Of a DNA stretch of 47,815 nt, positions 1 through 7,511 are shown piece after piece. The stretch comes from Anaerolineae bacterium (GTDB lineage Bacteria > Chloroflexota > Anaerolineae > Aggregatilineales > Aggregatilineaceae). The notes beneath the pieces are model-generated. The model saw only the letters and a list, made by a program, of their open reading frames with translations. It made no database searches and was not told where the DNA came from. Position numbers and translations under genes: made by a program. The stretch spans positions 1-47,815 of the forward strand of contig JAFGHR010000071.1 in NCBI GenBank assembly GCA_016930015.1. The letters run 5' to 3'. Every line of letters starts with the position of its first letter. Position 1 is the first letter of the stretch.

Positions 1-1653
1 CACGATCAGGCCGCCGATGGGCTGGCGAGCGTCTTCCACGTCAACCGTCCAGCCGTCACCCTCGATTACACCCGTGTCGCTGACCTGGCCGCCCGATTCG
101 ACGTAAAACGGTGTGATATCGAGCACGACTTCGATTTTGTCGCCCACGCTGGCCGTTTCGACGCTGGCGCCGTCGCGCAGCATGGCTAATACGCGCGCCT
201 CGCGGCTGAGCGGCCCGTACTGGTCCTGTTTCACGCCGGTATCGATCATGCTCGCGTCACGGAGGGCGGTCAGAACCGCGTGGTAGGTTTCGCCCATATC
301 AATTGTGCCGAACGCGCCGCCGTCCAATCCCCGGCTGACGGCTTCGTGATGCCTGCGCGCTTCGGCAAAACCGGCCTCATCGACCGTGTATCCCTGCTCG
401 CGAGCGATATCGCGCGTGATCTCCAGCGGCAGCCCTTTTTCGGCGTGCAGGCGGAACGCCTTGTCACCGGGCAGTTCGCCGCCGTCCGGCAGACCGGCCA
501 GCAGATCGTCCAGTTCGGCCAGGGCGCGGTCCATCGCGCGGCGGAAGCGTACCTCTTCATTGGTGATCGCACGCCGGATGGTGTCACGGCTGTCTTCCAG
601 CTCGGTGTAGTGCCCTTTCATGGTGTCGATCACGGCGTCGGTTACGTCGGCCAAAAACGGTTCCTCGAACCCCAGCTTGGTCCCGAACCGCACCGCGCGC
701 CGGATAACCATACGGCACACGTAGTCACGCCCGGTGGCGCCGGGACGCACGCCGTCCGCGATCAAAAACGTCGCCGCGCGCATGTGATCGGCGATCACGC
801 GATAGGGCACAATGTTAGCATCACGCTCGCTGTCGCTGTCGCCGGTCAGTTCCTGTACACGCTCGATGACCGGCATGAACAGGTCGGTTTCATAGTTGGC
901 CGATACGCCTTGCAGCACGGCTACGATACGCTCCATACCGGCCCCGGTATCTACGCCCGGCGCGGGCAGTGGTTCGTCCCACTGGCCGGTGTGATCGGTA
1001 TCGGGCTGGGTGCGGTTGAACTGCATAAATACGAGGTTCCACAGCTCAAGGAAACGTTCGCTTTCGACTTCCAGCTCGTCGATAATCGTGTCTTCGCCAT
1101 CTTCAGGCCGCAGGTCCCAATGGATTTCACTGGTGGGACCACACGGGCCGGTATCGGCCATCTGCCAGAAATTGGTGGACGGTCCCAGGCGTGCTACGCG
1201 CCTCGGATCAACGCCGATTTCGTTGATCCAGATGTCGTAGGCTTCGTCGTCGTTTGCGTATACGGTGTAGACCAGCCGGTCAGCGGGCATTTCATATACG
1301 CGTGTCAACATGTCATAGGCATACCGGATCGCGTCACGTTTGAAATAATCGCCAAAGCTGAAGTTACCCAGCATTTCAAAAAAGGTGTGATGGCGCGGCG
1401 ATGGCCCGACGTTTTCCAGGTCGTTGTGTTTGCCGCTGACGCGCATACACTTTTGGGCGGTGGTCGCGCGGGAATAGTTGCGCTTGTCCAGGCCCAGGAA
1501 CACGTCCTTAAACTGGACCATGCCCGCGTTGGTAAACAACAGGGTCGGATCGTTGCCGGGGACCAGCGACGACGACGGCACGTGTTTGTGTTTCATCTCT
1601 TCAAAAAAACTTAGAAAAGCCTCGCGCACTTCGGCGCCGGTCATCTTTTTCAT
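1..1653 (-). CDS. alaS: alanyl-tRNA synthetase, 5' part only (cut by window edge)
   Basis: This gene charges tRNA-Ala with alanine in the cytoplasm. The reading frame is open from an ATG at 1653 to base 1, giving 551 codons without a stop, so the 3' half lies outside the window. The N-terminus has the class II AlaRS pattern (HTFFEMLGNFSFGDYFK near residue 85) and a WQMAD-GPCGP-SEIH motif 2 region. The fragment ends just inside the editing domain, seen as TPFYVESGGQVSDTG; the editing HxxxH and the C-Ala domain are not in view. A good promoter lies 43-71 bases upstream. The nearby GAGAGAG is only a weak ribosome binding site. No frameshift was seen in the stretches I translated codon by codon. 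Family assignment is secure. Confidence 0.97.
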   Translation of the reverse strand, partial: MKKMTGAEVREAFLSFFEEMKHKHVPSSSLVPGNDPTLLFTNAGMVQFKDVFLGLDKRNYSRATTAQKCMRVSGKHNDLENVGPSPRHHTFFEMLGNFSFGDYFKRDAIRYAYDMLTRVYEMPADRLVYTVYANDDEAYDIWINEIGVDPRRVARLGPSTNFWQMADTGPCGPTSEIHWDLRPEDGEDTIIDELEVESERFLELWNLVFMQFNRTQPDTDHTGQWDEPLPAPGVDTGAGMERIVAVLQGVSANYETDLFMPVIERVQELTGDSDSERDANIVPYRVIADHMRAATFLIADGVRPGATGRDYVCRMVIRRAVRFGTKLGFEEPFLADVTDAVIDTMKGHYTELEDSRDTIRRAITNEEVRFRRAMDRALAELDDLLAGLPDGGELPGDKAFRLHAEKGLPLEITRDIAREQGYTVDEAGFAEARRHHEAVSRGLDGGAFGTIDMGETYHAVLTALRDASMIDTGVKQDQYGPLSREARVLAMLRDGASVETASVGDKIEVVLDITPFYVESGGQVSDTGVIEGDGWTVDVEDARQPIGGLIV

Positions 1654-1695
1654 GGGGGAGTATCTCTCTCGTGGTAACGGATCTGCAACGCTGCG

Positions 1696-1724
1696 ATTAT
1701 AGTGAACGACGCGGCGCTTGACAA
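1696..1724 (-). promoter_or_regulatory. sigma70-type promoter of alaS
   Basis: Read on the minus strand, TTGTCA (1724-1719), a 17-nt spacer and a perfect TATAAT (1701-1696). The start point would be near 1689, giving a leader of about 36 nt before the alaS ATG. It sits immediately after the stop codon of the upstream DinB-like gene, so alaS can be transcribed on its own. Seen by eye only. Confidence 0.75.
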
Positions 1725-1732
1725 TGCCGGCA

Positions 1733-2230
1733 TCAATCAATGCGGGCAGGCGGTTTGGCGAGGGGGCGTATGCGCCTGCTCTCAAAGCTGGCGTGTACGT
1801 CGAGGTAACGCAGCCAGCCGCGCACCGTCAGCGGCCCGTACTGGTTATGTCGAACGGTTTGCTTGATGTCGGTATGGGCGTCGATCAGGTCGTGGACTAA
1901 CGTGATCGTCATTTGACGGGTATCGTCAAACTCGCGTCGCAGCGCGTCCCAGTCTGCACATGCGTCGGGCCGGTACTGGTCGTATTCGTCGATGATCAGC
2001 GGCTCACCTAGCGCGACCTGCAAGCGGCGCTGGCCCCAGCGTTCAATCCCGATCAAGTGGGCGAGCTGCTCGTGATTTGGCGGCGTGTCTTTAGCGCGCT
2101 GCAAACGCGCGGCGATCGCGCTGCCGGAAGCGGCGAGACGGTCGGCGTGTTGCTCAAGCGTCAGTCGTTGGGCAGCACGTTCCAAAAAGAGGTACGCGGC
2201 AATACTCTTGATCTGGTCTGAAACGGCCAT
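1733..2230 (-). CDS. DinB-like four-helix-bundle protein
   Basis: A 165-residue cytoplasmic protein resembling the DinB/YfiT-type metal-binding helix-bundle superfamily, whose members include thiol-dependent S-transferases and many proteins of unknown role. The visible pattern is a His in a PNHEQLAHLIGIERW helix in the first half and a C-terminal TVRGWLRYLDVHASFE helix with a conserved His, the usual positions for metal ligands. The ATG at 2230 is preferred over upstream in-frame starts because GGAAAG lies just upstream and the family pattern begins here. It is divergent from tyrS and in line with alaS. Substrate cannot be told from sequence. Confidence 0.6.
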   Translation of the reverse strand: MAVSDQIKSIAAYLFLERAAQRLTLEQHADRLAASGSAIAARLQRAKDTPPNHEQLAHLIGIERWGQRRLQVALGEPLIIDEYDQYRPDACADWDALRREFDDTRQMTITLVHDLIDAHTDIKQTVRHNQYGPLTVRGWLRYLDVHASFESRRIRPLAKPPARID

Positions 2231-2287
2231 GTGCTTTCCTTTTGCCTGATTTGCCCAATTTTTGCCGGTGATCGGAAACGATCCCTG

Positions 2288-2296
2288 TGTTATTAT
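2288..2296 (+). promoter_or_regulatory. extended -10 promoter element for tyrS
   Basis: TGTTATTAT fits an extended -10 (TGnTATNAT). No convincing -35 is seen at 16-18 nt. It lies 75 bases upstream of the tyrS start, in the divergent gap with the DinB-like gene. Confidence 0.45.
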
Positions 2297-2370
2297 AGTC
2301 CGCAATGTGTCATGGCCGCACCTGCTATACCCACCATATAGGCTCAATGGTCGTGAAAGGACAACAACCA

Positions 2371-3594
2371 ATGGCGTCGATTGATCAACAGGTCGAAGTA
2401 CTCATGTCGGGAACGGAATACGGTGATCCGCAGACCAAAGAAAACATGGCTAAAGAACTGCGCGAACGCCTGATCCTGGCTGAAAAAGAGGGGCGACCAC
2501 TGCGGGTGTACTGCGGCTATGACCCGCGCAAACCGGATTTGCACCTGGGCCATACGATCACCATGCGCAAGCTGCGCCAGTTTCAGGAATTTGGGCACGA
2601 CGTGACGTTTTTGATCGGCACGTTCACCAGCATGCTCGGTGATCCGTCCGATGTGGACAAAACACGCGAACAGCTCACGCTGGAACAGGTGGAGATCAAC
2701 GCGCGCACCTACCAGGACCAGGCATTTAAGATTCTGGACCCGGCAAAAACCCGTGTGCGGCGTAATGATGAATGGCTGGCCGGGTTGGATTTCCGCGACA
2801 TTATCAAGCTGGCGCAAAACTTCACGGTTCAGCAGTTTTTGGCGCGTGAGAATTTCGCCAAGCGGCTGGACGCGGGCGAGGCAATTTACCTGCACGAGAT
2901 GTTTTACTCGCTGATGCAAGCCTACGATGCCGTCGCTATGGAAATTGACGCACAAGTCGGCGGGCAGGACCAGTTGTTCAATATCCTGGTTGCCGGGCGC
3001 AAACTCCAGCAGGGGCTGGGCCAGCTTCCACTGATCGCGATCATCATGGGCGAAAGCCTGCCGGGTACGGATGGCGAAATCAAGATGAGCAAGAGCCTGG
3101 GGAACGATGTGCCGCTGATGACCACCGCCGAGGATATGTACGGCAAGATCATGAGCATCCCCGACAAGGCCATGCCGATCTACCATAAGCTGCTGTTCGG
3201 TTACACGGCGAAGCAGTTGGACGAGTTGGCTGAACACATGGCGTCTGACCCGATGGGCATCAAAAAGGCGCTCGCGTTCCGCGTGGTGGGCGAGTTCTAC
3301 GGCGAAGACGGCGCCGAACAGGGTGCTAATCATTTCGCCACCGTGTTCCAGGGGGCCGGGCTGCCGGACGATATGCTGTCGTACACGCTGACCGGAGCAA
3401 CACGGGTTACCGATATCCTGGCGGAAGCCGGATTAACCAGCAGCAAGGGTGATGCCAAGCGCCAGATCAAAGGTGGCGGCGTGCGATTGGACGGCGATAA
3501 AGTGACCGACATCGACGCCGAAATATCACCCGGCGCGCTGCCGGTTGTGCTGCAAGTCGGCAAACGTAAATTTGTGCGTGTCGTGGCGGAATAG
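2371..3594 (+). CDS. tyrS: tyrosyl-tRNA synthetase
   Basis: Charges tRNA-Tyr in the cytoplasm. The 407-residue protein is a class I synthetase with HLGH at residues 58-61 (HIGH motif) and KMSKS at 238-242, and an S4-type RNA-binding domain from about residue 340 (AKRQIKGGGVRLDG). Length matches the family. The ATG at 2371 is chosen because GAAAGGA sits 9 bases upstream; an in-frame start at 2305 would add 22 unconserved residues. It is a single-gene unit: extended -10 upstream, strong terminator 27 bases after the stop. No T-box leader was recognised. Confidence 0.97.
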   Translation: MASIDQQVEVLMSGTEYGDPQTKENMAKELRERLILAEKEGRPLRVYCGYDPRKPDLHLGHTITMRKLRQFQEFGHDVTFLIGTFTSMLGDPSDVDKTREQLTLEQVEINARTYQDQAFKILDPAKTRVRRNDEWLAGLDFRDIIKLAQNFTVQQFLARENFAKRLDAGEAIYLHEMFYSLMQAYDAVAMEIDAQVGGQDQLFNILVAGRKLQQGLGQLPLIAIIMGESLPGTDGEIKMSKSLGNDVPLMTTAEDMYGKIMSIPDKAMPIYHKLLFGYTAKQLDELAEHMASDPMGIKKALAFRVVGEFYGEDGAEQGANHFATVFQGAGLPDDMLSYTLTGATRVTDILAEAGLTSSKGDAKRQIKGGGVRLDGDKVTDIDAEISPGALPVVLQVGKRKFVRVVAE

Positions 3595-3620
3595 ACCGCA
3601 GCTAACAGAGGGACTAACTA

Positions 3621-3661
3621 CCAGGGCGATCCGTGTGTAATGGATCGCCCTGGTGTGTTTT
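3621..3661 (+). terminator. rho-independent terminator after tyrS
   Basis: A perfect 12-bp stem (CCAGGGCGATCC at 3621-3632 with GGATCGCCCTGG at 3642-3653), a 9-nt loop and the tail TGTGTTTT. It closes the tyrS transcript just before the convergent fabH gene. Confidence 0.9.
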
Positions 3662-3670
3662 GGGATGGGC

Positions 3671-4852
3671 TTACTGATCCTGGCCCGGTTCATTTTGCGC
3701 CTTACGCAAGCGGCGGCGTGTCAGAATTCGCCGGGCGGTCACGATCCACGTGGTCGGTGACAGCAGCATCAGGCGGCGCCACCAGCGTTTTAACGGGCGG
3801 CGTACCCCGGCTAACGCGTATTCACCCTGGCGGCGTCCCCAGTTGACGGAAAGTGTCGAGCGGGTGGGCAGCGCCGACCACTCAATGATCGTGGCGGCCC
3901 ATGTCAGACCCCCGCCAAACCCGACCATCGCGATCAGGTCACCGGGGCGCACGCGCCCGGCCTCGACGGCCTCGGCCAGCGCCAGCGGAATCGAAGCCGC
4001 GGACGTGTTGCCGTAGTTGGCGACGTTGCTGTAGACCTTCTCCGGCGCGATCTTGAGCGTTTTAGAGACATAATCCATGATACGCTGGTTGGCCTGGTGC
4101 GGAATCACAAGACTGAGGTCTGCCGGTTCCAGGCCGATTTGTTGCAGCGCTTGTTTGATGCTGTCGCCGATAATGCGCGTGGCAAAACGATACACGCCCT
4201 TGCCGTCCATGTAGATGCGGTGCATCTCGTGCTCGCCGTCTTGCAGGTACGTATCGCGGCTGCTGACCGTTGGCAGCGTGAGCATATCCCACCCGGACCC
4301 GTCCGAGCGCAGGACACTGCTCAGGACGCCGCCGGGCTTGTCGCTGCCCTGGAGCACAGCCGCGCCTGCGCCATCACCAAACAGGATACACGTGCCCCGG
4401 TCGCTCCAGTCCAGCACACGGCTGAGCGTTTCGGCTCCGATCACCAGCGCGGTATTGATCACGCCGGTTTGAATCTGCCCGGCAGCCATTTGCAGCCCGT
4501 ATACAAACCCCGAACAGGCCGCGCTGAGATCAAACGCACCGGCTTTTTTAGCGCCCAGGTAGTCCTGCACCATGCTGGCCGTACTCGGAAAAATGTATTC
4601 CGGTGTAGCCGTCGCCACGATGATCAGGTCAAGATCGCTGGGGAGGATATCGGCGATATCCAGCGCGTTTTGGGCGGCACGTGTCGCCAGGCTGGTCGTT
4701 GTTTCACGCTGCTCGGCGATGCGACGTTCTTTGATACCGGTGCGGGCCATGATCCATTCGTCGTTGGTGTCCACGATGGCTTCGAGATCGGCGTTTGTGA
4801 GCACCTGCGACGGCGCTTCCATACCCCAGCCGACGATGTGCGCGTAACGCAT
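3671..4852 (-). CDS. fabH: beta-ketoacyl-ACP synthase III (KASIII) with basic C-terminal tail
   Basis: Catalyses the first condensation of type II fatty acid synthesis, acyl-CoA with malonyl-ACP. The catalytic triad is visible: Cys113 in DLSAACSGF, His252 in IPHQANQRI and Asn282 in NYGNTSA. The fold normally ends near GGGLTWAATIIEW (residue 325), but this protein continues about 68 residues with an Arg-rich stretch (RRPLKRWWRR, TARRILTRRRLRK). The start is uncertain: ATG 4852 matches the family N-terminus but has no clear ribosome site; in-frame ATG 4921 and GTG 4942 would add 23 or 30 residues. A strong AAAGGAGA overlaps the stop of upstream fabF, 32 bases before the GTG. Co-transcribed with fabF. 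Confidence 0.95.
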   Translation of the reverse strand: MRYAHIVGWGMEAPSQVLTNADLEAIVDTNDEWIMARTGIKERRIAEQRETTTSLATRAAQNALDIADILPSDLDLIIVATATPEYIFPSTASMVQDYLGAKKAGAFDLSAACSGFVYGLQMAAGQIQTGVINTALVIGAETLSRVLDWSDRGTCILFGDGAGAAVLQGSDKPGGVLSSVLRSDGSGWDMLTLPTVSSRDTYLQDGEHEMHRIYMDGKGVYRFATRIIGDSIKQALQQIGLEPADLSLVIPHQANQRIMDYVSKTLKIAPEKVYSNVANYGNTSAASIPLALAEAVEAGRVRPGDLIAMVGFGGGLTWAATIIEWSALPTRSTLSVNWGRRQGEYALAGVRRPLKRWWRRLMLLSPTTWIVTARRILTRRRLRKAQNEPGQDQ

Positions 4853-4980
4853 ATCGCGCGGGCGTGTGGTATGGATGACCCGGCCAGACGGCAACCGGCG
4901 TGAATACGCGTGTTGAGCCATAAAATTACTCAGCGGGGACACTCGGTTTTTACCGGGTGGGGAAGCCGAGACTTTCTCCT

Positions 4981-6225
4981 TTACCCCTCGTATTTGCTAA
5001 AGATCAACACGGCGTTGTGCCCACCAAACCCGAATGAATTGCTCATCACGTGGTTAAGTTCGGCAGCAACGCCCTTGTTTGGCGTGTAGTCCAGGTCACA
5101 TTCAGGATCAGGCGTGTCCAGGTTGATGGTGGGTGGGATGAACTGCTCTTTGATCGCCATCACGCTGAGTACGGCTTCCACGCTGCCCGCCGCGCCCATC
5201 AGGTGGCCCATGACGGACTTGGTGGAACTGATCGCCAGATCGTAAGCGTAATCGCCAAACACAGCTTTAATGGCACGGGTTTCGCTCACGTCGTTGAGTG
5301 GCGTGCTGGTGCCGTGAGCATTGATGTAGCTGATATCCTGCGGCTGGAGTCCGGCATTTTGCAGCGCCAGGCGCATCGCTTCCTGGGCACCTTCGCCGTT
5401 TTCCAGCGGGGCGGTAACGTGGAACGCGTCACACGTCGAAGCGTAGCCGGTCAGTTCGCAGTAAATGGTCGCGCCGCGTGCTTTGGCGTGTTCGAGCTCT
5501 TCGATGATCAGCGCAGCCGCGCCTTCGCCAACCACGAATCCATCACGGTCAGCAGAAAACGGGCGTGAAGCGCTCGGCGGATCGTCGTTGCGCCGCGAGA
5601 TCGCGCCCATGTTCGACAAACTGGCGATCGTGAGCGGGAGTAACGCCGCTTCACTGCTGCCCGCCAGCATGACGTCAGCGGCGCCGCGCCGGATCATTTC
5701 GAAGGCTTCGCCAATGCTGTTGTTGCCGGTGGCGCACGCCGTCGAGATCGACATGTTCGGGCCGCGCAGGCCCAACTCAATCGCTACTTTACCGGATGCA
5801 CTGTCGGGCAGCATCATCGGCAGCAGCAGCGGGCTTACACTGGTGTGGCCGTTTTCGAGGTAGCCGACCACGCCGTCCAGCAGCGTTTGGAAACCACCGA
5901 TGCCGGTACCTATCAAGACGCCAAACCGGTGACTGTTGCCGTCGGTCACTTCCAGCCCGGAATCCTCGAATGCCTGTTGGCCGACATACAGGGCGAGCTG
6001 GGTGATCGGGTCGGTACGCCGCAGGTCACGCCGGCTGAGGTGGTCGGCGGGATCGTAGTTCTTGATGGTTGCGCCAAATGTAACTTTGAGGCCAGCCTCT
6101 TCAAACTCAGGAATATGCTCGGCCCCTGAAACGCCGTTGGCAGCATTTTGCCATGCCTCTTGGGGTGAGTTGCCGACCGGGCAAAGAACGCCGAGTCCTG
6201 TGACAACTACACGTTTTAAGTCCAC
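4981..6225 (-). CDS. fabF: beta-ketoacyl-ACP synthase II
   Basis: Elongating condensing enzyme of type II fatty acid synthesis. The 414-residue protein has Cys164 in STACATGNN, His304 in NAHGTSTPLND, Lys336 in SSTKS and His341 in MGHLMGAAGS, all catalytic positions of KASII. The start is GTG 6225, with GGAGGACAAA directly upstream. It is the first gene of a two-gene unit with fabH; no acyl carrier protein gene lies between or beside them, so acpP must be elsewhere. An extended -10 lies about 66 bases upstream. Confidence 0.97.
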   Translation of the reverse strand: MDLKRVVVTGLGVLCPVGNSPQEAWQNAANGVSGAEHIPEFEEAGLKVTFGATIKNYDPADHLSRRDLRRTDPITQLALYVGQQAFEDSGLEVTDGNSHRFGVLIGTGIGGFQTLLDGVVGYLENGHTSVSPLLLPMMLPDSASGKVAIELGLRGPNMSISTACATGNNSIGEAFEMIRRGAADVMLAGSSEAALLPLTIASLSNMGAISRRNDDPPSASRPFSADRDGFVVGEGAAALIIEELEHAKARGATIYCELTGYASTCDAFHVTAPLENGEGAQEAMRLALQNAGLQPQDISYINAHGTSTPLNDVSETRAIKAVFGDYAYDLAISSTKSVMGHLMGAAGSVEAVLSVMAIKEQFIPPTINLDTPDPECDLDYTPNKGVAAELNHVMSNSFGFGGHNAVLIFSKYEG

Positions 6226-6290
6226 TTTGTCCTCCGGTTCGATACAGTGCTGCTGAACGCGCAGCCTACAAGCCTTATTGTCGAGGATGG

Positions 6291-6299
6291 ATTATACCA
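6291..6299 (-). promoter_or_regulatory. extended -10 promoter element for fabF-fabH
   Basis: Minus-strand TGGTATAAT (perfect TATAAT at 6296-6291 with upstream TG). No good -35 at 16-18 nt. The leader would be about 60 nt. Confidence 0.55.
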
Positions 6300-6432
6300 T
6301 GCTCTTTGTTGACACGAGTACTGTAAGCACACCGCTCTGGAAAAATCGATAAAAATAGTGTCTTTGACTATAACCCGGCACCGGGCGAAAGGTTGCACTT
6401 GTGATCAAAAACACGAGGCAGTGGTATTCGCG

Positions 6433-6441
6433 TGGTATAAT
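6433..6441 (+). promoter_or_regulatory. extended -10 promoter element for the SDR gene
   Basis: TGGTATAAT on the plus strand. The implied start near 6448 leaves only about 16 nt before the ATG at 6464, which supports that ATG over an in-frame GTG at 6401 upstream of the promoter. Confidence 0.55.
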
Positions 6442-6463
6442 GTTGCGCCGGAGGCGGAAAAAC

Positions 6464-7411
6464 ATGATTCTGATCACAGGGGCGACAGGTCTGGTAGGGT
6501 GTTATCTGGTGCCGCGCCTGGTACAGGCAGGCTGGCCGGTGCGCGTTTATATGCGGCCTCGGCGCCGCGCCTGGGCAGCGCGGTATCCGTGGTTGCAGGG
6601 TGTTGAGATCGCAGCCGGGGAACTGACCGACAGCCCGGCGCTTCACCGGGCCATGCAGGGTGTGCACACGGTGTATCATCTGGCGAGCGCTCAATGGTGG
6701 GGCAAACCGCGTGACCTGGAACGGGTGGATATTGAGGGCACGCAAGCCCTGATCGGAGCGGCCCGCTCAACCCGTGTGGGACGGATTTTTTACCTTTCCC
6801 AGCTTGGCGCGGAGCCGTCGTCGGCGTATATGCTGCTGCGCGTCAAGGGGCAGGTGGAAGGGTTGATCCGTAACAGCGGCGTGGCCTATACCATCATGCG
6901 CAGCGGGGTGCTGTTTGGTCCCGAAGACCGGTTTGTGAACGGCATAGCGATGCTGCTGCGGGCCAACCGGGTTGTCTTTTTACAGCCGGGGAAAGGTGAA
7001 AGTCTGCTGCATCCCCTGTATATTGGCGACCTGGTGAAGGCGCTGGAGTCCAGCCTGGAAAACATCGATCTTGTGGACACCACGATTGAGATCGGCGGAG
7101 CGGAATATTTTACGTTTAACGAGATGGTGCGCACGGTGATGCGTGTATCACGCGCAAAACGCCTGATCGTGAGTGTGTCGCCGTATACACTGCGTGTTTT
7201 AACCGATGTGATCTCGCGCACGCTGCCCGGCTGGCCGGTTACGTCTCAATGGTTTGATATCCTCGCCAGCAACCGCACTGCCAAACTCGGCAACCTGTTC
7301 GATTACTGCGGGGTGCGCCCGGTGCGTTTCGAAGATACCCTGGTCACGTATATGCCCGAACGACACTATACCACCGAACTGCTGCGGCATATATGGCGGC
7401 GCGCGTACTGA
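6464..7411 (+). CDS. NAD(P)-binding atypical SDR / NmrA-type epimerase-like protein
   Basis: A 315-residue Rossmann protein of the atypical short-chain dehydrogenase group, related to NDUFA9/YwnB-type and NAD-dependent epimerases. It opens with the glycine motif GATGLVG at residues 5-11, has a YHLAS segment around residue 70 and a MRSGVLFGPEDRF substrate-side motif. A classical YxxxK is not obvious; the nearest is YMLLRVK, which fits atypical members. The start at 6464 has CGGAGG 9 bases upstream. The C-terminal part could be membrane-associated but has no clear transmembrane segment. Its role is unknown; the following P-type ATPase is in the same direction 100 bases on. Confidence 0.75.
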   Translation: MILITGATGLVGCYLVPRLVQAGWPVRVYMRPRRRAWAARYPWLQGVEIAAGELTDSPALHRAMQGVHTVYHLASAQWWGKPRDLERVDIEGTQALIGAARSTRVGRIFYLSQLGAEPSSAYMLLRVKGQVEGLIRNSGVAYTIMRSGVLFGPEDRFVNGIAMLLRANRVVFLQPGKGESLLHPLYIGDLVKALESSLENIDLVDTTIEIGGAEYFTFNEMVRTVMRVSRAKRLIVSVSPYTLRVLTDVISRTLPGWPVTSQWFDILASNRTAKLGNLFDYCGVRPVRFEDTLVTYMPERHYTTELLRHIWRRAY

Positions 7412-7511
7412 AAAATGATTGTGTTTATGGGATAAGCATGCCATTATTGTCGGGTGTGTGTGCTATTTTTTGGGGGCAGGGGTAGTGACATCACCACATT
7501 CTCACGGGTCC

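Noticed and set aside
280..1614. A 444-codon frame on the plus strand
   Set aside because: It is the antisense shadow of alaS, which has clear family motifs on the other strand; the shadow has none and no ribosome site.
2344..3333. A 329-codon minus-strand frame opposite tyrS
   Set aside because: Antisense shadow caused by codon bias; tyrS motifs are unambiguous.
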